A DNA stretch of 64,000 bases. Source: Watersipora subatra (lineage: Eukaryota; Bryozoa; Gymnolaemata; Cheilostomatida; Watersiporidae). The notes under the pieces are model-generated. The model was given only the letters and a program-made list of their open reading frames with translations, ran no database searches and had not been told where the DNA came from. Positions 23,545 through 33,239 of this stretch are shown here, one piece after another (the stretch's first letter is position 1; the number at the start of each line of letters is the position of its first letter). The stretch spans positions 32,706,643 through 32,770,642 of the forward strand of contig NC_088714.1 of NCBI RefSeq assembly GCF_963576615.1. The letters are read 5' to 3'. The position numbers and the translations under genes were made by a program.

Positions 23545-24380
23545 TACCACTGTACAATACGAAAGCATCTTGATTTTGCATAAAAAATATCGATGAAAAA
23601 TACAAATGGTGTCAATGAAACTAGTTTTAATGACAACATACTGATTACAGAGTTTCCTGTTAGGACAAAATACTCAGCAATTCTTCATGAAAATTTAATT
23701 TCAGTTTTCGTAATAAATTAGATTTAATTTGGCTACAGCAACTTACCTCAACTTCTGAAGATCTGGCAGGAATTCTTCCAGAATCCGCAATTTCAATTGT
23801 TTACGAATATTGTGGGTAATAAATGATGAAGCCTTTTATACCATTGTAAACTCATACAAACCTACTGAACACATCCGTGAGTGTCAGATGAACAATGCGG
23901 TGAGGTCACCTTACCTCCTTGAAGCGGGAACAACAACTACGTGATACGTCAATTCCCTATCCATCCAAATAAACCCTAGCATTAGGGTTATGGTCTATTC
24001 AGTTGGTGAGAATAAAGGCTATACTATTGGCTAATATTTGGGCTGATACGGTAGAAGTGACTTAACATTTTCAATGTTTCATATTGTTCAATGGCTATTA
24101 GTCAATCATACGCTACCACCCTCGCATCTTAAATATCCTCTACCGGTGAATTAATTGTTGGAACAATATAGTCTTTCTATGCCTCCACATGTAGTGGGTT
24201 TTTCTTGTATAAATTATGAATAAATGTCCTCGATACTGACACCAATTCCAGTGTAAATAAAAAAGGTTTTCATCTTTATAAAAAGTGCGTAGGAGTCAGA
24301 TTTTTTGATTTTGAATATTTAACAACTTATTATAACTGTTTACAGATTACAAATTTTTGAGTTAAGCTCAGTGCTAAAAA
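23545..24380. promoter_or_regulatory. 5' flank of chitin synthase, promoter not resolved
   Basis: About 0.8 kb of AT-rich sequence upstream of the ATG on the minus strand. I could not identify a TATA box or initiator with confidence, nor a further coding exon. Confidence 0.3.
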
Positions 24381-24520
24381 CTTTAAAATTAAAGAGGAAC
24401 TTTTCCAAAATTTCAGTAGATTTTATCAGAAAGTATCGGTAATTTTCTATCATTTGCGATTGTTTTGATGTTTGAGATGATCTGATGGCCAAGATGCTTC
24501 AGGATTAAAATCAATATAAC
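24380..24520. repeat. MITE family M, half copy
   Basis: Matches the left half of the elements at 27160 and 40441 (AGTAGATTTTATCAGAAAGT, GATGATCTGATGGCCAAGAT, GATTAAAATC) and then stops at a 23-bp duplication (ATCACAGTCTATCTATTCTA) at about 24533-24585. Confidence 0.7.
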
Positions 24521-24599
24521 TTTATCACAGTCTATCTATTCTATTGATCACAGTCTATCTATTCTATTGATCACAGTCTATCATATATGAATGTTATAA

Positions 24600-25185
24600 C
24601 CTACATACTAGCGGTGAGACCGGAGATGTTCGGGATTTTTTCTACTTTCAATCGGAGAACCTGCAGGTGGATGTCTTTTGAGTCCATTTTTCTCTCGTTT
24701 CAGCAATCAGGTGATAATAAAAATGTTTTGACGTTGAGTGAGTGATCTCTACAAATTAAGCCTTGATAATCTTCTTACCAATAAGTCTATGCGCGCCTTC
24801 GGTAGAGCCACAAATAAGTCTTTGAAATTTGCATGACGCACACACGCGCACGCGCACACGCACGCGCACGCACACGCACACACACACAGTTTAAGGGAAA
24901 GTATGATAGCCTTTGCTTTGATTGAGGTACGTGATGGTACACAATAACCAAGTGGAGTAGTAGTTGAGTTAGGTCCATTGGATGAGCGATGTGGGGGGAT
25001 GCATAAGCAAAAGCTGGTTCTTGAGGACCAGACAGAGTTATAAAGTCAACTATTTGTAGCAATGGAGCATATGTGTAGGAAGTTTGGATGAAATTGGCCA
25101 ATAAATGTGGAAATACATAACGTTTATGTAGACTAACAGACAGACATACAAGGAGAGAGTAGGATTTATCAATATAGATATTTTA
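24600..25185. repeat. Dispersed repeat family D with a CA/CG-rich microsatellite
   Basis: The ends match 43975-44235 and 62700-62965 (GGTGAGACCGGAGATGTTCG; CTGGTTC..AGGACCAGACAGAGTT; GTTTATGTAGACTAACAGAC; TATCAATATAGAT). A run of alternating CA/CG at 24838-24888 sits inside. No coding potential was seen. Confidence 0.6.
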
Positions 25186-25907
25186 AATGAAGTTTTATGA
25201 ATTTTCTTATATCATTAATTTGTTTTAAAGCTACTTGAAGTGTTTATCTTCAGTTTTAGGCTCTGGAACGAATTAAACGCAATACAATGTATTCTTATAA
25301 GAATATCTGCTCTTATATAGAGACGTTCATTAATATTTTATATTTTATTTTGTTTAATAATTTTATGACAGCAAACTCAATATTTATTAAAATTACACTC
25401 TATAACTGATCGAGTAGTTATGAAAAGAAATCAATGTGTAAAGGAAAAGCTGAGCAAGAACTCAATACACTTCTGCCTATGACGCTCGCTACTAATGTTC
25501 TTGTGACTAATCCTAAGATGGTGATTCATTATATCTCAGCAGCAAATCTGCCATGTTGCCATCATCTATTTTATAACAACCCATCTGATTGGATGCATTT
25601 GATAAAGTTTAGGAGTGTTTGCTTCAAAAAATAAAATGATATGGCTGAAATTATTACAAAACGCAACATATACATGGCTCAAGGGATCTTTTGCAAAAAG
25701 AGAATTTAAATTTTTATTTGCTGTCAGAGTCTTCTTCATTGTGGCAATATCTTTTGGTTTGATGCTTTAGAATTTAATCTTGCATTTTAACTTCGCGCTA
25801 AAAGGAAGAAACAAACTTGTTTTAAACTCATTGTATGTTTACTGATCAATAAACCCTATAATATTATAATATTGTAGTAGCCTGTAGTATATTATAGTAA
25901 ATCTTAA

Positions 25908-26127
25908 TAATAATAAGAGCCATGTCTGTCTGTCTAAAGCCACACTAAGAGCTTTAGGAAAAAAGACTGCTTTGCAGCTGAAATTTAACCCAGGCTGTCA
26001 GATTCCAATGCAAGCAAGCTACCACTACACCACTCAGTCACCTTTTTGCACTAACACAGAATTATGAATATAGTGATTACACATGACATTCTCTCATGGC
26101 GTGTGAGACTGTCAACTAATTAGTATT
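25908..26127 (-). repeat. Family A short repeat, copy 5
   Basis: AATAATAAGAGCCATGTCTG, then CTAAAGCCACAC, then a degenerate middle, then CACATGACATTCTCTCATGG and ACTGTCAACTAATTAGT. Confidence 0.65.
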
Positions 26128-26767
26128 TAATAAAATACAGATTAATGTTTTTATTTACTACATAACTTTTCATTTAATATCAATGTCGATGTTATTCAAC
26201 ACACGGCTATACTAAGGTGTGTAGCAGGTTATGCTATAAGTAGTCTAAAATCTTAAATACTGCAGAACCTAACAAAGGATAATTTAGTTAATCCTTGTTT
26301 ATACTGTTCACCTTGGTAGAGTGCTAAATAACTGTGGAAGGAAAGAGTTTTCGCTTGGAAATTCTGTTTAAGTTCAGCGGATGGCTGCTATCAAAGATCT
26401 ATAGTACAGACAGAAATTTTTAGCTCAACCGACATTCTCATCTGCGCTATTCTTGTTTAAATGTTAACAGTGATATTTGAGCAGGCTTCATCCAGACACT
26501 AAACAGGTTATTCTTGCTGTGTTTATGAGTTAAGTAGAAGTAAAGGAAGTGTATGATAATTATAATGAAAGTAGATATTGTCTGTATTTGTTGAAGTCTG
26601 TGCAGCTATATGCAGCTGTGCTGCTATATGTGCATCAACAGTCTGATATAACACGGTTGTGGTTTGTAGACAACAAAAAACACAACACCATAAGGTCAAA
26701 TAGTTCCTAAGCATTGCCTAGACTACTCTAAGCATGGCATTGTACGAATAGGATATAATGGTTATAG

Positions 26768-27110
26768 CTCACCACACCGACGTGAGAAGACTCGCCACAC
26801 CAACGTGAGAAGACTCGCCACACCAACGTGAGAAGACGCGCCACACCAACGTGAGAAGACTCGCCACACCAACGTGAGAAGACTCGCCACACCAACGTGA
26901 GAAGACTCGCCACACCAACGTGAGAAGACTCGCCACACCAACGTGAGAAGACTCGCCACACCAACGTGAGAAAACCCGTCACACCAACGTGAGAAGACTC
27001 GCCACACCAATGTGAGAAGACTCGCCACACCAACGTGAGAAGACTCGCCACACCAACGTGAGAAGACTCGCCACACCAACGTGAGAAGACTCGCCACACC
27101 AACGTGAGAA
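26768..27110. repeat. 23-bp minisatellite, 15 copies
   Basis: Near-identical units GACTCGCCACACCAACGTGA plus GAA, with few substitutions (AAAACCCGTC in one unit). Because 23 is not a multiple of three, every third unit returns to frame and yields a 23-residue periodic open frame on the minus strand. I treat that as a by-product. Low divergence suggests recent expansion. Confidence 0.97.
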
Positions 27111-27159
27111 GCACGGACTAAAATGAGTGAGTAATGAGATTCAATAACTACAAGAATTT

Positions 27160-27600
27160 AGACAACATTTTAGTAGATTTTATCAAAAAGTACCAGTAGT
27201 TTTCTATCATTTGTGATTTTGTTATCTTTGAGATGACCTGACAGCCAGAAGGTTTCAAGATTAAAATCTACAAAACTTGATCAGGGGTTTAAGCTCTCAG
27301 AAGAAAAATATAAGTTGAAATGACATGACTAGTTGATATCGTTGCTATAGTTGATATCGTCTATTGGGTTCATGTTTCGACATTACGCGTCTGTATTCTA
27401 TCAGTCTCTTTGCAACTACAGACATCAAAACCTCTCTTTCACTTGATCTGAATGTTTTAACTATGATCAGGTTTTGTAGATTTTAATCTTGAAACATCCT
27501 AGCAGTCAGATCACCACAAACATCAAAAGCATTCACAAATGATTTTAAAAATACCGGTTTTTTCTGATAAAATTTACTGAAGTTTTGTGTAAGTTCGTCT
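27160..27600. mobile_element. MITE family M, complete copy
   Basis: About 440 bp with long inverted ends of roughly 130 bp. The left has TTTTAGTAGATTTTATC, GATGACCTGACAGCCAGAAG, GATTAAAATCTACAAAACTT. The right has the complementary order AGATTTTAATCTTGAAACAT, CAGTCAGATCACCACAAACA, GATAAAATTTACTGAAG. No open frame, so non-autonomous. Related copies lie at 40441-40878 (complete), 31868-32147 (compact), and halves at 24380 and 41375. Confidence 0.85.
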
Positions 27601-28003
27601 TTGAAATATTGTACTGTAATTTACAATCTCATTCCTTACTCAATGAAATACATAAGAATCTTACAACACTGATTATGGATATGTAACCAACTGAGATCTG
27701 TCTGTCCATCCGTGTTTGTGTCTTTTGCCTTTTATTGTGGAGATGAAGTATCAAAGTAGTAACATTCATCACAAATTAAAAATATATATACACACTTTCA
27801 CTTTGAGACACAACCTTACTTACCTACAGAAAGAGTAAAGATGTTACATAAGCTGACAGTCATCAGTCTGCGACTATAATAGAAACAACTGATGATCAAA
27901 GGATGAAGCAGATTTTATTTCAGTACAAAAAGATCTATTAATTAAAGATTGGGGTTTGGTATGCGTCTTATTGTCAGGAAACCCTCCTTTGTTTTGTTTT
28001 ATC

Positions 28004-28052
28004 ACACACACACACACATCGCACACCGCACGCGCGCACACGCGCACACACG
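28004..28052. repeat. CA/CG alternating microsatellite
   Basis: ACACACACACATCGCACACC then GCACGCGCGCACACGCGCAC: alternating purine-pyrimidine with Z-DNA potential. Confidence 0.9.
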
Positions 28053-28659
28053 CATTGTGCTTGTATTTTGATACGCGCATACTCGGATGTCTACGAGATG
28101 ATTTCCCAAAAACATTGGAGTTTGAAAAGACGCTCATAAACTTGAGTTGCCCAAAGTGTTTAAAGAAATATTTTAATCGATATAAATGTATATACATACA
28201 AATTGAATTGGTAGCTACCACTACCATTCAGTTCCATGTAATTAGAATTAACACAGAAAGGATTACCTCAAACGTTTTCTTTATGACCATCGGTCATTTT
28301 AAAGGATTGCTATCACTCTCTCTGTTCATAGTCTTCATAATTGACGAATATGAAATAGTTCATGTATATTTGAATCGTAGAAATGAGTAGTACTCATTGA
28401 CCAGATTACAATTTACATTATAATTCTTTCTATCTAAAATCAGTTCTATTTGAGATTCATTCAAAAGGACTCCCAAATTCGTCATTCATAAAAGGTGACT
28501 TTTGAATCAATGTTAAATTATCAGAAATGACAAAGTTCGGTATGGATAGTATGGCTGGCAAAGCTTTTTACATGTATTTTTGTCTTACAATAACAGTTGT
28601 TTTCAATATTCCAACTTTTACGCTATCGTAAAATTATGTACATACAATTAATGACAAGA

Positions 28660-28750
28660 CCAATATGTTGGCCAATATGTGCTTGAACCCAGGCCATGCA
28701 GCTTACCAGACCGATGCTCTAATCAACTGAGCAACCAACCACTGTGCAAA
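28660..28750 (-). repeat. tRNA-like sequence (pseudo-tRNA or SINE head)
   Basis: Minus strand reads GGTTGCTCAGTTGATTAGAG, CATCGGTCTGGTAAGC and GGCCTGGGTTCAAGCAC, with a good D-arm (GCTC...GAGC) and a B-box-like GGGTTCAAG. The acceptor stem does not pair and no terminator T-run follows, so a functional tRNA is unlikely. Confidence 0.45.
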
Positions 28751-29603
28751 GTGCTAGAATAATTGTACAAGTCTTTATTTTATGTTTTGTGTCAAAAAAA
28801 CGGACAGCCAGGCAGCAGTCAATATTATGGATGTTTGTATACCGCTACAACTGAACACCCGCTTTATAACATACAAGGTTGATGTATACTAAAAGTGATT
28901 TATAGGATTCATTCGCAGATAATCAATAAAGTAATCACAGCGTCAGTCACTGAAATGGCTCATAGAAGACAACTCCTATATTTATGGATGATACTAATAC
29001 TATTGCACACTTCATCTCATGATAGACATAATGTATCTGCAGACGTGTAGTATATTTTGTAGCATACGGGTAGGGAACCTGAAAGCACTTTTTGACATTT
29101 ATCTTAAACCTTTCTATGATATTATTACAATGGAAACCTTTTACCATAAGAGTCATTGTAGAACAATCAATAACAACTGTTACAGTGGCAAACAAACAGT
29201 GGTAACCTGTTTACTCGAATGATTGTGAACGACCAGTTGATGACCCGTCACAAAATGAATTAGTTTTGGAAACAGTTATCAGCTAGACAAGCTGTTGTGA
29301 ACTTTAAATTAGAATGCAGTTTTATTTTAAATTTCTGTAATATTGTTATAAACCAGGTATTTCAGCATATTCAAAATGTTTCAAGTAAGTTATTTGCTAT
29401 GGAGGAATGTCACAAATACAGTGAAACTCGGATAACTCGCCCACGGATAGCTCGAACACATGGTTAACTCGAATGGATTTGCTTGGTCCGTCTCAATGAA
29501 ATATTGCTTTAGATTACTCGACATCGGCACCGTTAACTCGAACAGTTTTTTGCCCAATTGACAAACGTGGTTTCCGTTCAATTTATTCCGAAGGAGTTTC
29601 CAG

Positions 29604-29680
29604 TAGCCTGTCTTGACAAACTGTTGTTTTTGAGAAGAAACAAAAACTCCGCAAAAACAACAGTTGGTCAAGACAGGCTA
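29604..29680. repeat. 29-bp inverted repeat inside the Tigger 5' region
   Basis: Left arm 29604-29632 (TAGCCTGTCTTGACAAACTG onward) and right arm 29652-29680 pair at 28 of 29 positions around a 19-base loop. Confidence 0.9.
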
Positions 29681-29721
29681 TTCCACTAGTCGCGGAAATG
29701 AGACTACTCTGCGCTCTTAAC

Positions 29722-29753
29722 CAGAGCCATCGAGTGTACACTCGATGGCTCTG
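29722..29753. repeat. Perfect 32-bp palindrome in the Tigger 5' region
   Basis: CAGAGCCATCGAGTGT followed immediately by its exact reverse complement; flanked on both sides by GCTCTTAAC-like direct repeats. Confidence 0.9.
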
Positions 29754-30104
29754 CTCTTAACGAATTCGCTTCCTATACGCGTATAGTGTAGGCCAGTGTA
29801 CATATACTTCCTCCGTACCGTATAATGGAACCGAATAACAAACCGTATAAAATTGATTAATAGGGTCGCTAAAACATTCGCTTAGTTGCGGCCAAGCTAT
29901 AAACGTTAGAAAGTATTAGCGATAAAAATTTAATATATAATTATATGAGCAATCTTTATTGTGGTAATCAATAGTCATATTTTACAATATGTTTTCCACA
30001 AGGTACCACGGATAATAAAGATAGACACATCATGCAAAATACATAATGTAACAGTGATTATATGCGGATACATAAGGATAAAATGCCACAAATAGGCTCG
30101 TGGC

Positions 30105-31370
30105 TTGGAGTCCACTATAAGAGACATCCGCTTTAAGATGGCCTCACGCAAGCAAAGAAAAGCGTGGAAACCTTCAGACAAACTTAAAATAATCGAGGAA
30201 ATCGAAGCAGGACAAAAGCTATCAGCAATATCAAAAAGAGAAAATCTTCCAAAAAGTACAGTGTCAACATGGATTAAACAAAAAGACAGAATAAGATCGT
30301 TATGTGACCAAAGTTCGTCAAGGCTGAGAGATCGTTCAACGTCGCACGATGATTTGGATGGCGTATTATGGAGTTGGTTTAGACAAGTGCGTAGTGAAGG
30401 TGTACCTATCGATGGGCCAATTTTGTTAGAAAAGGCTAACAAGTTTTTACAAGATTTAGGAAAGGATACTACTGTTTCTCGCGGTTGGATCGACAGGTGG
30501 AAGAAAAGGCATTCTATTGGCTGTCAGATAGTTGTTGGAGAGTCAGCTGCAGTTAATGTTGGAGAGGTGGAAAACTGGAAGGAAGAGGTGCCAACTTCAT
30601 TACTCCAAACGTACACTTGTGATGACATATTCAATATGAATGAAACCGGGTTGTTTTACAAGCTCATGCTCGACAAAACGTTGCACTTTAAAGGGGCGAA
30701 GTGTAGTGGAGAGAAGTTGTCAAAAGAAAGACTGACTGTGGCACTTTGCGCTAATATGTCGGGCACCGAGAAGGAAGTTCCTATTGTAATAGGAAAGCTT
30801 AAAAGACCCCACTGTTTTAAAAATGTTACTAACCTTCCATGTCAGTATTACCACAATAAGAAGGCTTGTATGGTGAGTGACATCTTTCAAACATGGGTAA
30901 GAGATTTTGATCGCCGGATGACCATAAAAAACAGAAAAGTGCTTCTCATCATTGACAACTGTCCAGCACACCCAACTATGAATGGGCTTATGTCAATCAG
31001 GCTTGTATTTACATCACCCAATACCAAAAGCGTGCTGCAACCTATGGACCAAGGAATCATTCGAACTTTTAAATCTTACTATTGTCAGCAAGTTTTGCAA
31101 TTCACTGTTGATTACATTGACACTCATGGAAAAAAGCCAGTTGCTTCTATCAATGTTTTACAAGCTATACGCTGGGTGCACAGAGCATGGAACTGTGTCA
31201 CGAAAGAAACCATAGTCCGCTGTTTTCACCACCAGCTTGGTCATACCAACCTTGATCAAACAGATGTGGTTTCAACTGTTGATGATAATGAAGAAGCTGA
31301 CACTGTGAGAAATCTAAATCTGCTACTACATACCATAGATCCAACATCAAATGTGACAGCTAGTAGGTAA
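30105..31370 (+). CDS. Tigger/pogo transposase, main exon (first catalytic Asp is Asn)
   Basis: This open frame of 421 residues cuts and pastes the element in the nucleus. An internal ATG (30138, MASRKQRKAW) is the likelier start. In order: an N-terminal psq-type helix-turn-helix (KLKIIEEIEAGQKLSAISKR; TVSTWIKQKDRIRSL), a CENP-B/Tc5 HTH (about 80-135, FLQDLGKDTTVSRGWIDRWK), then the DDE core. In the core the expected F-N-M-D-E-T-G reads FNMNETGLFY, so the first acidic catalytic residue (codon at 30639) is Asn. The other two are kept in LLIIDNCPAHP and LQPMDQG. The frame is otherwise uninterrupted. A donor A|GTAGGT at 31363 would join it in phase to the exon at 31506. The substitution predicts loss of activity. 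Confidence 0.93.
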   Translation: MESTIRDIRFKMASRKQRKAWKPSDKLKIIEEIEAGQKLSAISKRENLPKSTVSTWIKQKDRIRSLCDQSSSRLRDRSTSHDDLDGVLWSWFRQVRSEGVPIDGPILLEKANKFLQDLGKDTTVSRGWIDRWKKRHSIGCQIVVGESAAVNVGEVENWKEEVPTSLLQTYTCDDIFNMNETGLFYKLMLDKTLHFKGAKCSGEKLSKERLTVALCANMSGTEKEVPIVIGKLKRPHCFKNVTNLPCQYYHNKKACMVSDIFQTWVRDFDRRMTIKNRKVLLIIDNCPAHPTMNGLMSIRLVFTSPNTKSVLQPMDQGIIRTFKSYYCQQVLQFTVDYIDTHGKKPVASINVLQAIRWVHRAWNCVTKETIVRCFHHQLGHTNLDQTDVVSTVDDNEEADTVRNLNLLLHTIDPTSNVTASR

Positions 31371-31505
31371 TCTTGAAATAGCCTATGCTGTTAAATTATC
31401 GTGAATTCGACCCAATAAAGGGCTACATTTATGACCGTCAATGGTGCCTAACAAATGTTTTAAAAATAGTGTTTCTTTAGCTTAAATTCAAGTATTGTTT
31501 TGCAG

Positions 31506-31804
31506 ATGAGCTTTTAGCAGTTGATGCAGTTGAGCATTTGAGTGATGCAGAGATTGTGCAGTCTGTGACATGTTGTGGTACTCTCGATGATTCCGATAGT
31601 GAGGATGAGGCTGAAGTTGTTGAACCTGAACCACCTACCATGGCTGATGCAAACAACGCTTTAGATGTCCTCAGACGCTTTATAGATACAAGAGAGTGCA
31701 AAGATAATAACTGTTTAAAATCTATTTCTACAATCAGTCACACTGTTGATCTTTGTCAACAAAATACCTTGTCACAGACTACACTCGATAAGTTTTTTAA
31801 ATGA
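31506..31804 (+). CDS. Tigger transposase, C-terminal exon with acidic stretch and PIP-box-like end
   Basis: Follows the acceptor TTTTGCAG. Joined to the donor at 31363 it continues the transposase frame: ELLAVDAVEHLSDAEIVQ, then a very acidic segment (DDSDSEDEAEVVEPEPP), then the stop. The last residues QTTLDKFFK fit the PCNA-interacting pattern Q-x-x-L-x-x-F-F. A C-terminal acidic region is common in pogo/Tigger proteins, and PCNA binding is known for pogo transposase. The joined protein would be about 518 residues. Confidence 0.8.
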
Positions 31805-31867
31805 AACAACTGATCAGATGTTAAGCATGTTTTTTTGCATTGGTCGTAAATGTTTACTTATGTCAAG

Positions 31868-32147
31868 TTTTAAAAATTATCAGAAAGTATAGACATTTTT
31901 TATTGGGCTGAGATTTGTTTGCAGTTTTAGGTGATGTGACTGCCAAGACGTTTTAAGATTAAAATTGGCAAAATTGATCTCGAGTAAAACACTGAGAAGA
32001 AAAAAATGTCTTCCGAGCGTTTTAACCGCGATTAGGTTTTGCCAATTTTAATCTGAAAAAGTTCTGGCAGTCACATCACCTAAAATCACACACAAATCTC
32101 AAGTGTATAAAAGTATGTATACTTTCTGATAAACACTTTAAAACTCT
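31868..32147. mobile_element. MITE family M, compact copy nested in the Tigger element
   Basis: Inverted arms TTATCAGAAAGTATAGACAT...GGTGATGTGACTGCCAAGAC and the complementary TCTGGCAGTCACATCACCTA...GTATACTTTCTGATAA, with a shortened middle containing the family's CGTTTTAACCGCGATTAGGT block. Confidence 0.75.
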
Positions 32148-32532
32148 ACATCAGATGCCCTTTAACTTGCAACAAACAACCTATACTTTGGATTTATATA
32201 TACATGTAGTTTGTATATGTATCTACTGATAAATACATGCACTTGTGACTGTGATCTGATAACTTGAACGTTCTGATAACTCTAATAACGTTCTGATAAG
32301 TTTGAGTTATCCATGTTTCACTGTATTTAGATAAGTTAATCTAGATAGTTGCTGAATGTAAACCTTGTCAAACGGCAAACATTGTACTGTTTGCATAATG
32401 GTCAAATAATGATTATGTTATTAGGCCAAATAAGTAGTTAGGTCAAATAATATAGTTTATTTAAAAAATTTACTATAGGAGTTGTCTACTCAGTATGCAA
32501 GTGCATAGGAATATTGACATTCATAATCCTAA

Positions 32533-33239
32533 TCTATATATATATATATTTCTCGAAGTATGTTTGTGGATCTGTCATTCCGGCTATAGCTTTAGTGCAC
32601 GCTGATTATTTCACCGATGTGGCCAGGTGTTACGATGCCCCTGTTAAAAAATATTTTTTGTAAGGTTCGATTACTATATCTGGGATCAAAGCCAATTTTT
32701 CGGTAGCGGACAATTACATGTATATTGTCTACATATCGTCGTATTCAAAGTTTTGATGGAGAGCTTCTGGTGGAACAGTAACCTTTTTTATACTGCCACA
32801 CACTTCTACACAATAATTGTTAATATTGTTTCTACATATTCAGGTTTTTTATTTTGTTTTCTCAGTTCGTATTAATTGTTTCATTATCAAATCATCTTTT
32901 ATTGTAATTGTAGAAAAACCGACTTAATTTAGCTATTGCTTACTAATTATTTCACATTTACATGTAAACCTTTTTATATTCATTTTATTTTTTTAAGTTT
33001 TTGACCTGCAAGAAGCATTGTACTCACGATACGAAGTTTAAAAGTTGTTTGACAAAGTTTGAAAACCCTTACAGTTGTTTTGATTTTCTCTCTTAATTTA
33101 TTTTAATTACGCAATAAACTTTTCTCATGATATGTAGTTTGAAAGTTAGAATGGCAGATGTTGTTATATGTTACATACAAATCAATTTTCTGACCAAAGG
33201 CTTTTTTATTACCCGGGCAAAACCAGGTAGCACAGCTAG
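32533..33239 (+). mobile_element. Helitron-like non-autonomous element
   Basis: Starts TCTATATATATA right after an A. Ends with a short hairpin region (ACCCGGGCAAAACCAGGT, one mismatch in the stem) and then AGCACAGCTAG directly before a T. That is the Helitron pattern: 5' TC, a 3' hairpin close to CTAG, insertion between A and T, no TIRs and no target duplication. No Rep/helicase coding was seen. Confidence 0.75.

Larger units (their letters stand above)
29419..32323 (+). mobile_element. pogo/Tigger-type DNA transposon
   Basis: The element starts CAGTGAAACTCGGATAACTC and ends with the inverted copy (GAGTTATCCATGTTTCACTG), flanked by TA on both sides as expected for Tc1/mariner-superfamily insertion. 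It carries the CENP-B-like transposase at 30105-31362 with a C-terminal exon at 31506-31804. A family M MITE (31868-32147) sits in its 3' region, either inserted there or carried by it. Length 2905 bp is typical of Tigger elements. TIR agreement (about 18 of 20 bases) and the long open frame suggest moderate age. Confidence 0.93.

Noticed and set aside
26728..27114. 128-codon frame with a 23-residue repeat
   Set aside because: By-product of the 23-bp minisatellite; two other frames of the array are nearly as open.
28660..28750. Functional tRNA gene
   Set aside because: D-arm and B-box resemble a tRNA, but the acceptor stem does not pair and there is no pol III terminator at the expected place.
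28947..29671. Short frames at 28.9-29.7 kb, including CCFCGVFVSSQKQQF
   Set aside because: No family resemblance; the latter lies on the inverted repeat of the Tigger 5' region.
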